The notes: generated from the sequence alone by a model not told the origin. Shown: positions 43,028-51,962, numbered from the stretch's first letter. The stretch: 64,000 nt of DNA from Chrysiogenes arsenatis DSM 11915 (GCF_000469585.1 NZ_AWNK01000007.1:85348-149347), one strand, 5' to 3'. Made by a program: numbers and translations.

Positions 43028-44188
43028 TTAGAATGTGCGTATTTGTTCACAGTATCCGGCATAATTTCTTTGAATTTCACTCATGCTGTCGCCGCCGAAT
43101 TTTTCGAGCATCAGTTCGGTGATGACAATAGCACAAATCGCTTCGCCAATAATGGAAGCGGCGGGAACGGCGGTGACGTCGGAGCGTTCAATCGTCGCTT
43201 TAAAAGGCATTTTGGTTTCGATATCGACGCTGGGCAGTGGGTTGTAGAGCGTTGGGATCGGCTTTTTGGCGACGCGGACGACAATCGGCATACCGTTGCT
43301 CATCCCGCCTTCAATGCCGCCCGCACGATTCGTGGTGCGGGTAAACTGCCCATCTTCATAGGTAATGGCGTCGTGTACTTGGGAGCCGGGGACGGCGGCA
43401 ACGCCAAATCCCATGCCAACTTCTACCCCTTTGACCGCTTGTAAACTCATTAAGTTTTGTGCGAGTTTGGCATCAAGTTTGCGGTCGTAGAAGGCGTAAT
43501 CACCAATCCCCGCTGGGACGCCATGAATAATGACTTCAAAAATTCCGCCGAGGGTATCGCCGGCAGCACGAGTTTTATCGACGTATTCGCGCGCTGCTTC
43601 GTCATAACTACTATCAAGAAAACGGACAATACTCTGGTCGGCAATCGCGTTGATCTCCTCTGCCGCCACGTCGGCGCCGTTTTTCGGGCATTCCAGTTCG
43701 CCTAAACGGATGAGATAGCTTTGCACGGTGATGCCAAAGGTTGCCAGAAACGTTTTGCACAGCGCGCCAAAGGCCACGCGCGCTGCCGTTTCGCGCGCGC
43801 TGGAACGTTCCAAAACGTCGCGCACGTCGCGCAAGTTACGTTTCAGGCATCCGCCAAGATCCGCATGGCCGGGGCGTGGGCGCGTCACAGCGCGATCCGG
43901 TTGTTTGTGCTCCGCGCTGGCATGCATCATTTCCGTCCAGTTTTTATGGTCGTTATTCCATACGGCTAAGGTAATGGGCGAACCAAGGGTTTTCCCCCAG
44001 CGAATGCCGGAAAGGAAATCGACCGTATCGGATTCTATTTTCATCCGTCCGCCACGGCCATAGCCCATTTGGCGACGTTTGAGTTGTTCATTGATCGTTG
44101 CTGCTTCTACCGTGAGTCCGGCGGGAAAACCTTCGATCATGGCAAATAATCCTTTGCCGTGTGATTCGCCGGCAGTCAAATAACGCAT
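43028..44188 (-). CDS. aroC: chorismate synthase
   Basis: 386-residue FMN-dependent enzyme for the last shikimate step. RYLTAGESHGKGL at the N-terminus, RRQMGYGRGGRMKIE and the GGIEGGMSNG block match the family signatures. First gene of the operon, divergent from lptF across a 96-base gap. Confidence 0.97.
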   Translation of the reverse strand: MRYLTAGESHGKGLFAMIEGFPAGLTVEAATINEQLKRRQMGYGRGGRMKIESDTVDFLSGIRWGKTLGSPITLAVWNNDHKNWTEMMHASAEHKQPDRAVTRPRPGHADLGGCLKRNLRDVRDVLERSSARETAARVAFGALCKTFLATFGITVQSYLIRLGELECPKNGADVAAEEINAIADQSIVRFLDSSYDEAAREYVDKTRAAGDTLGGIFEVIIHGVPAGIGDYAFYDRKLDAKLAQNLMSLQAVKGVEVGMGFGVAAVPGSQVHDAITYEDGQFTRTTNRAGGIEGGMSNGMPIVVRVAKKPIPTLYNPLPSVDIETKMPFKATIERSDVTAVPAASIIGEAICAIVITELMLEKFGGDSMSEIQRNYAGYCEQIRTF

Positions 44189-44284
44189 GGCTACTCCTCT
44201 TTACCCTTCTCTTTCGTCGCAAGTTTCGCTATTTTACACAGGCTTTATGACTGGTGGCAACGACGAAATCGATATTGGAGCAAC

Positions 44285-45304
44285 ATGAAGATTTATCAGC
44301 GCTATGTGTTGCGCGAATTTGCCCTCTTTTTTCTGGCCGCGTTTGTATCACTTGCCATCATTTTGACGCTGAATAGCGTGCTCAAACTCTCCAGTGAGTT
44401 GTTGGGAAAAGGGATATCGCTTTTCGATATCCTTGCGATCCTTCTCTACACGTTTCCGCAAACAATTTTCATTGCGTTGCCGATTGCGGCACTTATCGGC
44501 GCAGCCGCGATGGCTGGCGTACTGGGACGCAATAATGAGCTGACCGTACTAATGGCGAGTGGCATTTCGCGTATGCAGTTGATGGCGGTGGTTGGTGCAG
44601 TGGCTGGTGGGTTGGCAATTTTTGGCATCGTGAATAATCATTATTTGATTCCGCAAGGCGCTGAGCGAATGGGGCGAACGGTTAACGCCGCTGTCGCGAA
44701 TCTGTCGTATGAATCGCTGACGCCGGGGGTTTTTCGTTCTGTCGGGGATGCGGTTCTCTATTGTAGTCGTGTGGATCGTGAAGGGCTGCACGATATTTTA
44801 GTGGCGACGCCGTCGGTCACAATCAGTGCCCGTCTTGGTCAATTAGTGCGCACGCCACAGGGGACATCATTGTTACTGTTCGATGGGAGCGTGCTCGATA
44901 GTCGCCAAGGAACTGACTATATCCGCTTTTCTCGTCATGAGTTCCCTTTACGTATTGAAGGTATTGGTTTGAATCGTTCGCACCATACCATCACCAGTGT
45001 TGAACTACGCCAACGTGAAGATAGTGGTGCGGTGCTGCAGTTTCATAAGCGGACGACGTTTGCGCTCGCGACCTTGTTCTTTGGTGTGCTGGGGTTCCTG
45101 ATCGGAACGCCGCGCATGCGCAGTGCGAAGAGTAGTGGCGTGCTCGTGGGCATTGGTGTTGTGGTGATTTTTCACTTACTCCGTTCGCTCTCGACTTCGC
45201 TGGCAAAAGGTGGAACGCTGCCGCTCTGGTGTGGCGAATGGGTGCCACTCATCGTTTTGGCTGGTGTCACGGTTGGCACGGGCATTCTTGCGGCGCGGAG
45301 GTAA
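44285..45304 (+). CDS. lptF: LPS export permease LptF
   Basis: 339-residue inner-membrane YjgP/YjgQ protein of the LptB2FG transporter that extracts LPS and feeds the periplasmic bridge. The start MKIYQRYVLREFALFF is typical; there are three membrane helices at each end and a beta-jellyroll periplasmic part between. lptG begins one base after the stop. It complements MsbA. lptA, lptB and lptC are not in the window. Confidence 0.88.
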   Translation: MKIYQRYVLREFALFFLAAFVSLAIILTLNSVLKLSSELLGKGISLFDILAILLYTFPQTIFIALPIAALIGAAAMAGVLGRNNELTVLMASGISRMQLMAVVGAVAGGLAIFGIVNNHYLIPQGAERMGRTVNAAVANLSYESLTPGVFRSVGDAVLYCSRVDREGLHDILVATPSVTISARLGQLVRTPQGTSLLLFDGSVLDSRQGTDYIRFSRHEFPLRIEGIGLNRSHHTITSVELRQREDSGAVLQFHKRTTFALATLFFGVLGFLIGTPRMRSAKSSGVLVGIGVVVIFHLLRSLSTSLAKGGTLPLWCGEWVPLIVLAGVTVGTGILAARR

Positions 45305-45305
45305 C

Positions 45306-46379
45306 GTGATTCTACAGCGCTATTTGCTGAAACAATATTTGGTGACGCTCGCACTGACGTTGGTGGCGTTATTGTCACTTTTTCTGGTGATCGATTCCGT
45401 TGAGCACTTTGATGAGTTATGGCTCCTGACATCGTGGTTTTCGGTGGTGCGTTACTATGCTTCCGCGACAATTTTCGCCCTCTATCAGTTGCTACCGGCG
45501 GCGGTGCTGATTGCGACGATTCTTTTCGGGACGCATTTAAGCATCACGAATGAAATTAAAGTATTGCTGGCTAGTGGGCTTTCGCTGAGGCGTTTGGTGG
45601 CGCCGGCCGCGGTGTGCGCCTTTTTTTTGATGTTGGGTCACTTTGCGCTGGGCGAGGTGAATTATCGCATGGCCATGCCAGCGATGAAGTCCACGCTCAA
45701 ATATGAGGCCAAACAGGTGCAGCCACTTTCGGAAGTGGTGGGTGGCAATCTGTGGGTGCGCAGCATTGACGGCAATGAGTTCGCCGTTATTCACCGCTTT
45801 AATCTTTCGCTTCATATGTTCCAGGGGGTGGAAGTCTTCACGCTGCGCGATGGCGTGATTGTGCAGCGTATCGATGCTGCGTCAGCGAGGTTGTTTGCTG
45901 ACGGCATGGAATTGCACGATGCCCACATTGAAAGCTTTACTGGTCTCGGACGACAACATGTTCCTTCGCTGACACTCCCGTTTCTTGGTGTTGACGGCGC
46001 GGCGCGCGCGGTCGGGCGTGAGTTGCAGGAGTATAGTTTTAGCGAATTACTGGAAGACTTTCCGTTGGTTGTGGCGAGTGGTCAGGAATGGGGGCGATTT
46101 GTCGGGGAGATGGGGGCGCGCTTGTTGGCATCGCTGGCCGTTTTACTCTTGTTTCTTATTGCGATCCCTTTTGGAATTACGTTGGAGCGCTCAGGGGGGA
46201 AAGCGTTTGCGGTGGCTCGTGGGCTTGGGATCGCCGTGATCTACTACCTGTTAAGCCACCTAACGGCGGCGCTTGGGAGTGCGGGAGCGTTATCGCCGTG
46301 GTTGGCTCCGTTTCTCACGTTAGCGATTTGTCTTGGTGGTGGGGTGTGGTTGTTTCGTAAAATCCTTCACGTATGGTGA
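45306..46379 (+). CDS. lptG: LPS export permease LptG
   Basis: 357-residue partner of LptF with the same architecture: MILQRYLLKQYLVTLALTL helix at the start, a periplasmic domain, and three C-terminal helices. GTG 45306 is used, with GGAGG upstream inside the end of lptF; the longer reading from 45210 overlaps lptF without support. F versus G assignment follows gene order. It ends 7 bases before the convergent gluQRS. Confidence 0.87.
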   Translation: MILQRYLLKQYLVTLALTLVALLSLFLVIDSVEHFDELWLLTSWFSVVRYYASATIFALYQLLPAAVLIATILFGTHLSITNEIKVLLASGLSLRRLVAPAAVCAFFLMLGHFALGEVNYRMAMPAMKSTLKYEAKQVQPLSEVVGGNLWVRSIDGNEFAVIHRFNLSLHMFQGVEVFTLRDGVIVQRIDAASARLFADGMELHDAHIESFTGLGRQHVPSLTLPFLGVDGAARAVGRELQEYSFSELLEDFPLVVASGQEWGRFVGEMGARLLASLAVLLLFLIAIPFGITLERSGGKAFAVARGLGIAVIYYLLSHLTAALGSAGALSPWLAPFLTLAICLGGGVWLFRKILHVW

Positions 46380-46386
46380 TGAAGGG

Positions 46387-47319
46387 CTAGAGTAGCTCGT
46401 TCATGTCTGTAATGGTGAGTGCTGTTTTGGGGATCTTTTCCCACGAAAATCCAGCAATCAGCTCTTGGGCGCGGCATGGTTCTCTTCGATCTCGCAAACC
46501 GGCTTTCCACCCGAGATATCCCATCAGCGTGCTGGCGGCAAGCCCTTGGTGGCGTAGCGCCTGAATTTCCAGTGAGGCATGGCGCTTGGCCAGCCGTTCG
46601 CCGGTCTGGTCGATCAGCAAGGGAACGTGCGCGTACTGTGGGTGGCGATAGCCAAGGAGCTTTTGCAGGAAGAGTTGCCGTGGTGTGCTGTGCAGCAGGT
46701 CGTCGCCACGAACAATCGTGTCGATCTGCATGGTTTCGTCGTCCACAACAACTGCGAGCTGATACGCGGTGACACCATCGGAGCGCTGGAGCGGGAAATC
46801 CCCGCCGCACTGGGCAAGGGTGTAGTGGCACTCGCCATGAATCGCATCGCAAAACGTCCACATTGTTTCATCAGTTTTGACGCGCCAAGCGTGGCGACGG
46901 TTTTCTGTGGCGTGCGAGTCTCGTGGCGGGCGGCAGGTGCCGGGATAGTCGGTGTATTCGCCTCTATGTGGTGCTCCCGCAGCTTGGCGCAACTCTTTGC
47001 GGCTGCAATAGCAGGGGTAGGCGTGGCCGCTCGCGATCAACCGCTGGAGCGCCGCTTGGTACTGTTCGGCGCGCCGACTCTGTTGGTAGATGGCGGGATC
47101 GCTTCCGGCTCCCCCTTCATCCCACTCTATGCCAAGCCATTCCAGATCACGGTAGATGGCGTTGGTGTATTCAGGGCGCGAGCGTTCGGGGTCAAGATCT
47201 TCGATTCGCAGCACCAGCGTTCCCTGCTGCGCTTTGGTGGCGAGGTAGCACAGCAGAAACGCCCACGCATTACCAAGATGCAGATAGCCCGTCGGGCTGG
47301 GGGCAAGTCGGCTACGCAT
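46387..47319 (-). CDS. gluQ: glutamyl-queuosine tRNA(Asp) synthetase
   Basis: 310-residue truncated GluRS paralog that attaches glutamate to queuosine at the anticodon of tRNA(Asp). The HIGH-type RLAPSPTGYLHLGNAWAFLL and KMSKR-type GERLAKRHASLE motifs are present. The zinc-site cysteines are in YPCYCSRKEL and PGTCR, with no anticodon-binding domain, which separates it from gltX. Five bases downstream of the NusG paralog. Confidence 0.92.
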   Translation of the reverse strand: MRSRLAPSPTGYLHLGNAWAFLLCYLATKAQQGTLVLRIEDLDPERSRPEYTNAIYRDLEWLGIEWDEGGAGSDPAIYQQSRRAEQYQAALQRLIASGHAYPCYCSRKELRQAAGAPHRGEYTDYPGTCRPPRDSHATENRRHAWRVKTDETMWTFCDAIHGECHYTLAQCGGDFPLQRSDGVTAYQLAVVVDDETMQIDTIVRGDDLLHSTPRQLFLQKLLGYRHPQYAHVPLLIDQTGERLAKRHASLEIQALRHQGLAASTLMGYLGWKAGLRDRREPCRAQELIAGFSWEKIPKTALTITDMNELL

Positions 47320-47324
47320 AGGTG

Positions 47325-47798
47325 CTACGACTTATCCAGATCGCTACGGGCGATGACGGTTTGCACAAGCCGCTCGCAGATAGTGAGGAAGATGACGACG
47401 CGTTCAAGGTCTTTGGTGTCTTCGTGGAATACCGCTTCGTGGCCGGCAAATGGCCCATCAACAATGCTGACCGCTTCGCCTTTTTTGAACGTAATAATCA
47501 GGCTGGTTTCTTTGTCGGTACGGCGCCGTAACTCTTCGATAAGTTTTTCGTCAATGGAAGCAGGCATATCGCGAAAACGGACGATATTAGCGACACTCCG
47601 TGTGTAGCTAACGGCACGGAAATCATTCCAGTAATCAAATTTCACAAACAAATAGCATGTAAAAAGGGGACGTACTCTTTTTTTACGCCGGTCATAAAAT
47701 TGCGGAAAAAAACACTCGAATCCTTGCGAACTGAGGTTGGCCTGAGCAATATGCTCGCTCAGTGGTTTTGTGCGAATAACGTACCAAGACTGACTCAC
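47325..47798 (-). CDS. NusG-family transcription factor, specialised paralog
   Basis: 157 residues with an N-terminal NGN domain (SWYVIRTKPLSEHIAQANL, PLFTCYLFVKFD) and a C-terminal KOW motif (KKGEAVSIVDGPFAG). The sequence diverges from housekeeping NusG and is not beside secE/rplK, so it is probably a RfaH/LoaP-like antiterminator for a specific operon. The LPS locus is the obvious candidate target, but no ops-like element was found. Followed by gluQ. Confidence 0.82.
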   Translation of the reverse strand: MSQSWYVIRTKPLSEHIAQANLSSQGFECFFPQFYDRRKKRVRPLFTCYLFVKFDYWNDFRAVSYTRSVANIVRFRDMPASIDEKLIEELRRRTDKETSLIITFKKGEAVSIVDGPFAGHEAVFHEDTKDLERVVIFLTICERLVQTVIARSDLDKS

Positions 47799-47810
47799 GA
47801 TGCTTCCTCT

Positions 47811-48398
47811 TTAAAAAATGTACTGCAAAATTCCGATCCCCATAAGTACCCCGAATCCCAGAAAAACGTAACCGCTTAATCGGTACAAGGCGAAGATATT
47901 CATGGTAACCAAATCTTTGAAGGAAATTAAAATATAATTTGTAATGATGACGGCGAAGGTGAAACCTAAGATGACCGAGAGGCTTTGTTGGTAGTAGAGC
48001 GCCAGCGAGGCAACGACGGATTGTGTTTTATCGCCAAATTCGGTGATAAAACAAGCCAGTGCACAGGTGTAGACGGGGTTATGGAATTCGTAGCGAAGTT
48101 TTTTGGAGATGACATTGCCGGGCGGTCGGGAATTCAGCGCCATATACCCTAAAGTACAAAAAACCACAAAGCAAAACAGGGTGGCGACAGCACTGGGAAC
48201 CATTTGTCCGGCAAATTGTGCGAGCACTATCATGGGGACGTTGGCGAGTAAAATGCCAATAGTGGCGCCGGAAAACACGGCCGATGCGCTGTAGAGCGTG
48301 AGCAGGAAAAGAATCATGATTTGCGATTTGTCGTACATTTCGGCAGGAAAGACGAGGGTGAACGCCATGATAAATGGCTCATTGTATGGAATATCCAT
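47811..48398 (-). CDS. Gdt1/TMEM165 (UPF0016) family membrane transporter
   Basis: 195 residues, six hydrophobic segments in two halves. The second half has the canonical EFGDKT motif (E120). The first half has EMYDKS (E20), where the expected glycine is tyrosine. Bacterial members of the family export manganese. The tyrosine change could alter ion choice. Ends 12 bases before the NusG paralog gene. Confidence 0.82.
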   Translation of the reverse strand: MDIPYNEPFIMAFTLVFPAEMYDKSQIMILFLLTLYSASAVFSGATIGILLANVPMIVLAQFAGQMVPSAVATLFCFVVFCTLGYMALNSRPPGNVISKKLRYEFHNPVYTCALACFITEFGDKTQSVVASLALYYQQSLSVILGFTFAVIITNYILISFKDLVTMNIFALYRLSGYVFLGFGVLMGIGILQYIF

Positions 48399-48427
48399 GC
48401 CTGCTCACCCCTCTATTACAGAATGCG

Positions 48428-48455
48428 GCTGCTCGCTTACCGAGAAGCGAGCAGC
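48428..48455. other. stem-loop between the DsbC-like and Gdt1-like genes
   Basis: GCTGCTCGCTT and AAGCGAGCAGC form a perfect 11-pair stem with a six-base loop. Only a weak T tail follows on either strand, so it may be a transcript-stabilising or partial termination element in the 72-base gap. Confidence 0.55.
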
Positions 48456-48470
48456 ACGGCACGCTTACTA

Positions 48471-49352
48471 TTAACGAGATGGCAGGGCGCTGTCAATCGC
48501 TTGTCGATTAAATCCGCCAGGAATAACTTTGCCGTTGATCACGACGACTGGGGTTCCTTGCCACCCTTGGTGTTTGGCAAAGGCAATGGTTTGATCGACG
48601 TACATTTGCAGTTGGGCATCGTTCGCGGCGAGATATTCCGCAACTTTTTTCCGCTCTCCAAAATTTTTAATCGCTTCAAGAGCCGCCTGTTGCGCCTTGG
48701 CAGGTGATTCGTTGACGACCTTCAGGTCATACAACGATTTTTGCAGTGCAACGGTATCTTTCATGCCGCTCTTTTTTGCGGCCAGAACAACCTTGGCGAG
48801 CACGGCTGAGTTAGGCGCGATGGAATAGTGTTTTTTATAGAAGACAACGTCTTTGCCCGCCTTAGCAAGGAGATGCTCGAAGGCGCTGCGGCAATAGCGG
48901 CAGGCAAAATCGCTGTACACGATAACGGTATTGGGTGCACCAAGTTCACCGGCAACGTAGTCATCACTGGAAGTGGTAATTTTGAGGGGTGGAGCATATT
49001 TGGCTTTTACGGTGCCGACAACGTCTTCTCTGGTGCGCAAATCAAGGGCTTGTGAAATCATAATGTTGCCGTCCGTGATTTCATCGATGCGCTGTTCGTT
49101 GACTTGGCCATTTTCGGTCCACTTGGCATCGACGACAAGGTATTGAAACCCTTCGATGGCGGGGTTTTCTTGAACTATTTCAAAGCAACTGTTGGCGGGA
49201 AAGAACCCTTTGAGGTTAGCCGTGAAGGTTTGTGTAATCGGTGATTTTGGTGCTTTGGCTTGATCGCAGGGTGAAGTTTGCGCGTAGGTAGTTGTGTTCG
49301 CAAGTACAGCGGTGGCGAGTGCCGTGTAGAAAAAACCTGACTTGAATTTCAT
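48471..49352 (-). CDS. DsbC/DsbG-like periplasmic thiol:disulfide protein
   Basis: 293 residues. A signal peptide (about 1-24, ending TTTYA) is followed by an N-terminal region of about 125 residues and then a thioredoxin-fold domain with CRYC, a cis-proline in GTPVVV, and a C-terminal NGKVIPGGF. It probably catalyses disulfide isomerisation or oxidation. The CRYC dipeptide differs from DsbC CGYC and DsbA CPHC. ATG 49352 with GGAGAG upstream. Membrane partner (DsbD/DsbB) is not in the window. Confidence 0.83.
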   Translation of the reverse strand: MKFKSGFFYTALATAVLANTTTYAQTSPCDQAKAPKSPITQTFTANLKGFFPANSCFEIVQENPAIEGFQYLVVDAKWTENGQVNEQRIDEITDGNIMISQALDLRTREDVVGTVKAKYAPPLKITTSSDDYVAGELGAPNTVIVYSDFACRYCRSAFEHLLAKAGKDVVFYKKHYSIAPNSAVLAKVVLAAKKSGMKDTVALQKSLYDLKVVNESPAKAQQAALEAIKNFGERKKVAEYLAANDAQLQMYVDQTIAFAKHQGWQGTPVVVINGKVIPGGFNRQAIDSALPSR

Positions 49353-49500
49353 GGATACTCTCTCCTCGAATGATTTTGAGCGAAACCCTTTCCCTGCATG
49401 TAACGTGCCTTCACCAAAAAAAGCTGAAGGGAATAGCGTCACTGCGGAAAATGGTCAGTGGCTGAGTGGCTAAAATACTCACAGCGTGCAAAATTTGCGC

Positions 49501-49539
49501 AATAAAAAAGCGCTGCCCCAGTAGAGGGAGCAGCGCTTT
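49501..49539 (-). terminator. rho-independent terminator of tpx
   Basis: AAAGCGCTGC and GCAGCGCTTT form a ten-pair stem; on the minus strand a T-rich tail follows, 14 bases after the tpx stop. The rest of the 200-base gap 49353-49552 is the leader of the DsbC-like gene with no other gene. Confidence 0.9.
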
Positions 49540-49552
49540 GCAAAAGCAAATC

Positions 49553-50053
49553 CTATTGCATGGCAGCGATGGCCGCGTCGTAGTCAGGTTCTTGTGTTAC
49601 TTCAGGAACCAGCTCGGTGTACGTGACGATACCAGAGGCGTCGATGATAACAATTGCTCGGCCATACAGTGCCGCCAGTGGACCATCAATGATCTCAATC
49701 CCATACGCTTTGCCAAAACCATTGGAACGAATTCCGGAAACGGATTTGACATTTTCGATCCCTTCTGCACCACAAAAACGCTTGTGGGCAAACGGAAGAT
49801 CCATTGAAACGCAGAGTACTACGGTATTAGCGAGTTTGGCCGCTTCGACGTTAAAGCGACGGACAGATGACGCGCACACGGGGGTGTCGATGCTGGGGAA
49901 AATGTTGAGCACAACGCGCTTCCCGCTGAAGTCAGTAAGCTTCATATCCGCAAGGTCAATGCCAGTTACGGTAAAAGCGGGAGCTTGAGAGCCAACGGCC
50001 GGGAGTGTGCCACATGTGTTGATCGGGTTCCCTTTAAGAAGAATTTGAGCCAT
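49553..50053 (-). CDS. tpx: thiol peroxidase
   Basis: 166-residue atypical 2-Cys peroxiredoxin reducing peroxides with thioredoxin. The peroxidatic C60 lies in SIDTPVCA and the resolving C94 in HKRFCG, the Tpx pattern. Protein length matches the family. Lies between the DsbC-like and cytochrome b genes, forming a small envelope/redox-defence neighbourhood. Confidence 0.96.
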   Translation of the reverse strand: MAQILLKGNPINTCGTLPAVGSQAPAFTVTGIDLADMKLTDFSGKRVVLNIFPSIDTPVCASSVRRFNVEAAKLANTVVLCVSMDLPFAHKRFCGAEGIENVKSVSGIRSNGFGKAYGIEIIDGPLAALYGRAIVIIDASGIVTYTELVPEVTQEPDYDAAIAAMQ

Positions 50054-50168
50054 AGATGCCTCCTGATTCTTTAACTGTTACCACAGCGGTGTGTGGTGAC
50101 TGATGCCAGATTTTTATACGCAAGTCTTTGGTGAAAAGCGAGAGAAAATAGTAAACGCTACGAAAACG

Positions 50169-50810
50169 TTAGGTTTTCCATTTTTCATGACGACGCTTGG
50201 CATATGCACGGCTTACGCGCCCCGTAAACATCGATGGAAACAGCGGCCAGTTGGCCTTTACCAGAAACGCACCCAGATGCGCCAAAAAGAGCAGCAAAAA
50301 GGCTATCGTCGCAAAGGTATGTGTGTACGTGACATACATGAGGAAGTCGGGCGGTACAATGACATTACCGATGTTTTTATAGGTTTTTATCAGTCCTGTG
50401 ATGATCAAGACAAAGCTGACGATGGCAATGGCGGCATAGGCCAGTCGCTGTTCGGCAAGGAATTTTCCGTGTGGTGGTTCCTCTTTGCCCGTCGCCATTG
50501 CTTGTATAATATGGATGCTTTCTTTGACATCTCCCTTTTGCGGAAGCGCGGCAAATTCACGTCTACGCCAGTGGTATACGGCGTGAAAGACGGAGCCCAG
50601 AAGAAAGAAAATCGCTGCAATATAGTGGATTTGCAGGTTAATTTCGTAGTTTGATGCCCACGAAAGGCCAGGGAGTTGGTCGACCATGTATCGTTTATAC
50701 ATTGGCATTTCTCCAAATCCGCTGAATATCAGCACAATGCCGCTGAGTGCCACCATCCAGTGAATAATGCGTACGGTACGACTGTGGCGGATAACAGTAT
50801 CTTGTTGCAT
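50169..50810 (-). CDS. membrane cytochrome b subunit (FdnI/b561-like)
   Basis: 213 residues with four hydrophobic helices and histidines placed as heme ligands: IIHWMVALSG, IHYIAAIFFLLGSVFHAVYHW and THTFATIAFLLLFLAHLG. It resembles the gamma subunit of formate dehydrogenase or hydrogenase that passes electrons between quinones and a periplasmic FeS subunit. Start codon directly follows the stop of the FeS gene with no gap, so they form one unit. No catalytic partner is adjacent. Confidence 0.82.
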   Translation of the reverse strand: MQQDTVIRHSRTVRIIHWMVALSGIVLIFSGFGEMPMYKRYMVDQLPGLSWASNYEINLQIHYIAAIFFLLGSVFHAVYHWRRREFAALPQKGDVKESIHIIQAMATGKEEPPHGKFLAEQRLAYAAIAIVSFVLIITGLIKTYKNIGNVIVPPDFLMYVTYTHTFATIAFLLLFLAHLGAFLVKANWPLFPSMFTGRVSRAYAKRRHEKWKT

Positions 50811-51788
50811 TTACTTTTCCTCCGCTTTTTTCTCTTTATTGGCTGTTGCCATAAAAGCGCCAACGGCACCAATAATTGGGGCTAACAATACTGCTTTGGC
50901 TTTCCCTTCGTGGGTGATGAGCATATTGTCCGGTTGGTGCAAACGCATAACGCTTTCAGGCTGTTTTGAATGCGCAAGAAGTGCTGCGTCGATTTTTTCA
51001 AAGGGAACCTTAGAGACGTAGACGGTCGAGGTACCCCCGTTTTCCTCTTTGCCGTAGAGATACCCTTGGTATTCGTTCGCGAGCGCTTCCGCTTGCGCCA
51101 TGATCTCGTGGCGCGTGCCGATAGTTAACGCCTGTTTGGTACAGGCGGGAATGCACGCGGGCTGTTCGCCAGCGGCCAGCGTATCTTTACACAGGTCGCA
51201 CTTAAACATAACACCACCACCAGCGGGTAATGGGTCGAGCATCTGGTAGATGCCGACGCCCGCTTGACGTTGCGGAACATCCCACGGACATACGGTGCGG
51301 CATTTTGCGCCGCCAAAACAGAGGTCAGGGTCGATATCGACCATCCCTTCAGGGTGTTTTTTCATAATACCAAAGGGGCAGAGTTTGGCGCAGGGAGGGT
51401 TGTCGCAGTGCATGCAACGCCGCGGGATGGCTATTTCGTGCTCTACCCCCGCATGTTCAACCGTAACATGCTGCACGAACGTCCAGTTATATGGAGTCAA
51501 ACGATTCGTCACGTCGCGTTTTTGGCTCCAATCTTCAAAACTCTTTTGCGGCCAATATGGCTTGAGCATGGCTGGATTTGGTTCTGGAAAGCGATGCTGA
51601 TTGGCGGTGCGACAGGCGCGAACGCAATCGGCAACATCTTGACCTAGGCAGCCATCACATTTGGTCAAGTCAATAAGTGTGGCATACGATTGATCGCTAA
51701 CGGCGGCAATGGACTTCTGAGGCGCCAGCAGCGTGGCGCTTGAAGCGGCAACGACGCCAGCAAGAAATGTGCGGCGGCTAAGTTTCAT
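50811..51788 (-). CDS. Tat-exported 4x[4Fe-4S] ferredoxin-type subunit
   Basis: 325 residues. The twin-arginine signal reads SRRTFLAG. Four cysteine clusters are visible: CDGCLGQDVADCVRAC, CMHCDNPPCAKLCP, CFGGAKCRTVCP and CDLC...CIPAC. A C-terminal hydrophobic helix near residue 305 may anchor it. The pattern matches HybA/FdnH/DsrO-type electron-transfer subunits. It would carry electrons between a periplasmic oxidoreductase and the cytochrome b encoded just downstream. The molybdopterin or other catalytic subunit is missing from this locus. Confidence 0.88.
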   Translation of the reverse strand: MKLSRRTFLAGVVAASSATLLAPQKSIAAVSDQSYATLIDLTKCDGCLGQDVADCVRACRTANQHRFPEPNPAMLKPYWPQKSFEDWSQKRDVTNRLTPYNWTFVQHVTVEHAGVEHEIAIPRRCMHCDNPPCAKLCPFGIMKKHPEGMVDIDPDLCFGGAKCRTVCPWDVPQRQAGVGIYQMLDPLPAGGGVMFKCDLCKDTLAAGEQPACIPACTKQALTIGTRHEIMAQAEALANEYQGYLYGKEENGGTSTVYVSKVPFEKIDAALLAHSKQPESVMRLHQPDNMLITHEGKAKAVLLAPIIGAVGAFMATANKEKKAEEK

Positions 51789-51808
51789 GTGAGCTTACCT
51801 CGGATTAT

Positions 51809-51828
51809 ATTTAACGAATTGGTTAAAT
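51809..51828. promoter_or_regulatory. perfect dyad upstream of the FeS/cytochrome b operon
   Basis: ATTTAAC-GAATTG-GTTAAAT: seven-base arms with a six-base spacer, 20 bases before the FeS-protein start. It is a likely operator for that operon; the regulator is unknown. It differs from the TGTCA dyads. Confidence 0.42.
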
Positions 51829-51962
51829 ACTATGTCGGTGGTGGCATTGTCAATAGATATTCATCATTGATACGTTCTTGGGAGAGTGCTAGAAAACATC
51901 AGTAGCAAGCTTTTTTACTCATGAGCGATAATGGCGTGAGAAAAATTTTGGAGGGTGCTTCC

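Noticed and set aside
42722-43444. 240-residue plus-strand frame opposite aroK/aroC
   Set aside because: Shadow of two certain shikimate genes.
46579-47607. 342-residue plus-strand reading frame
   Set aside because: It lies antisense to gluQ and the NusG paralog, both well conserved; the translated protein has no family features.
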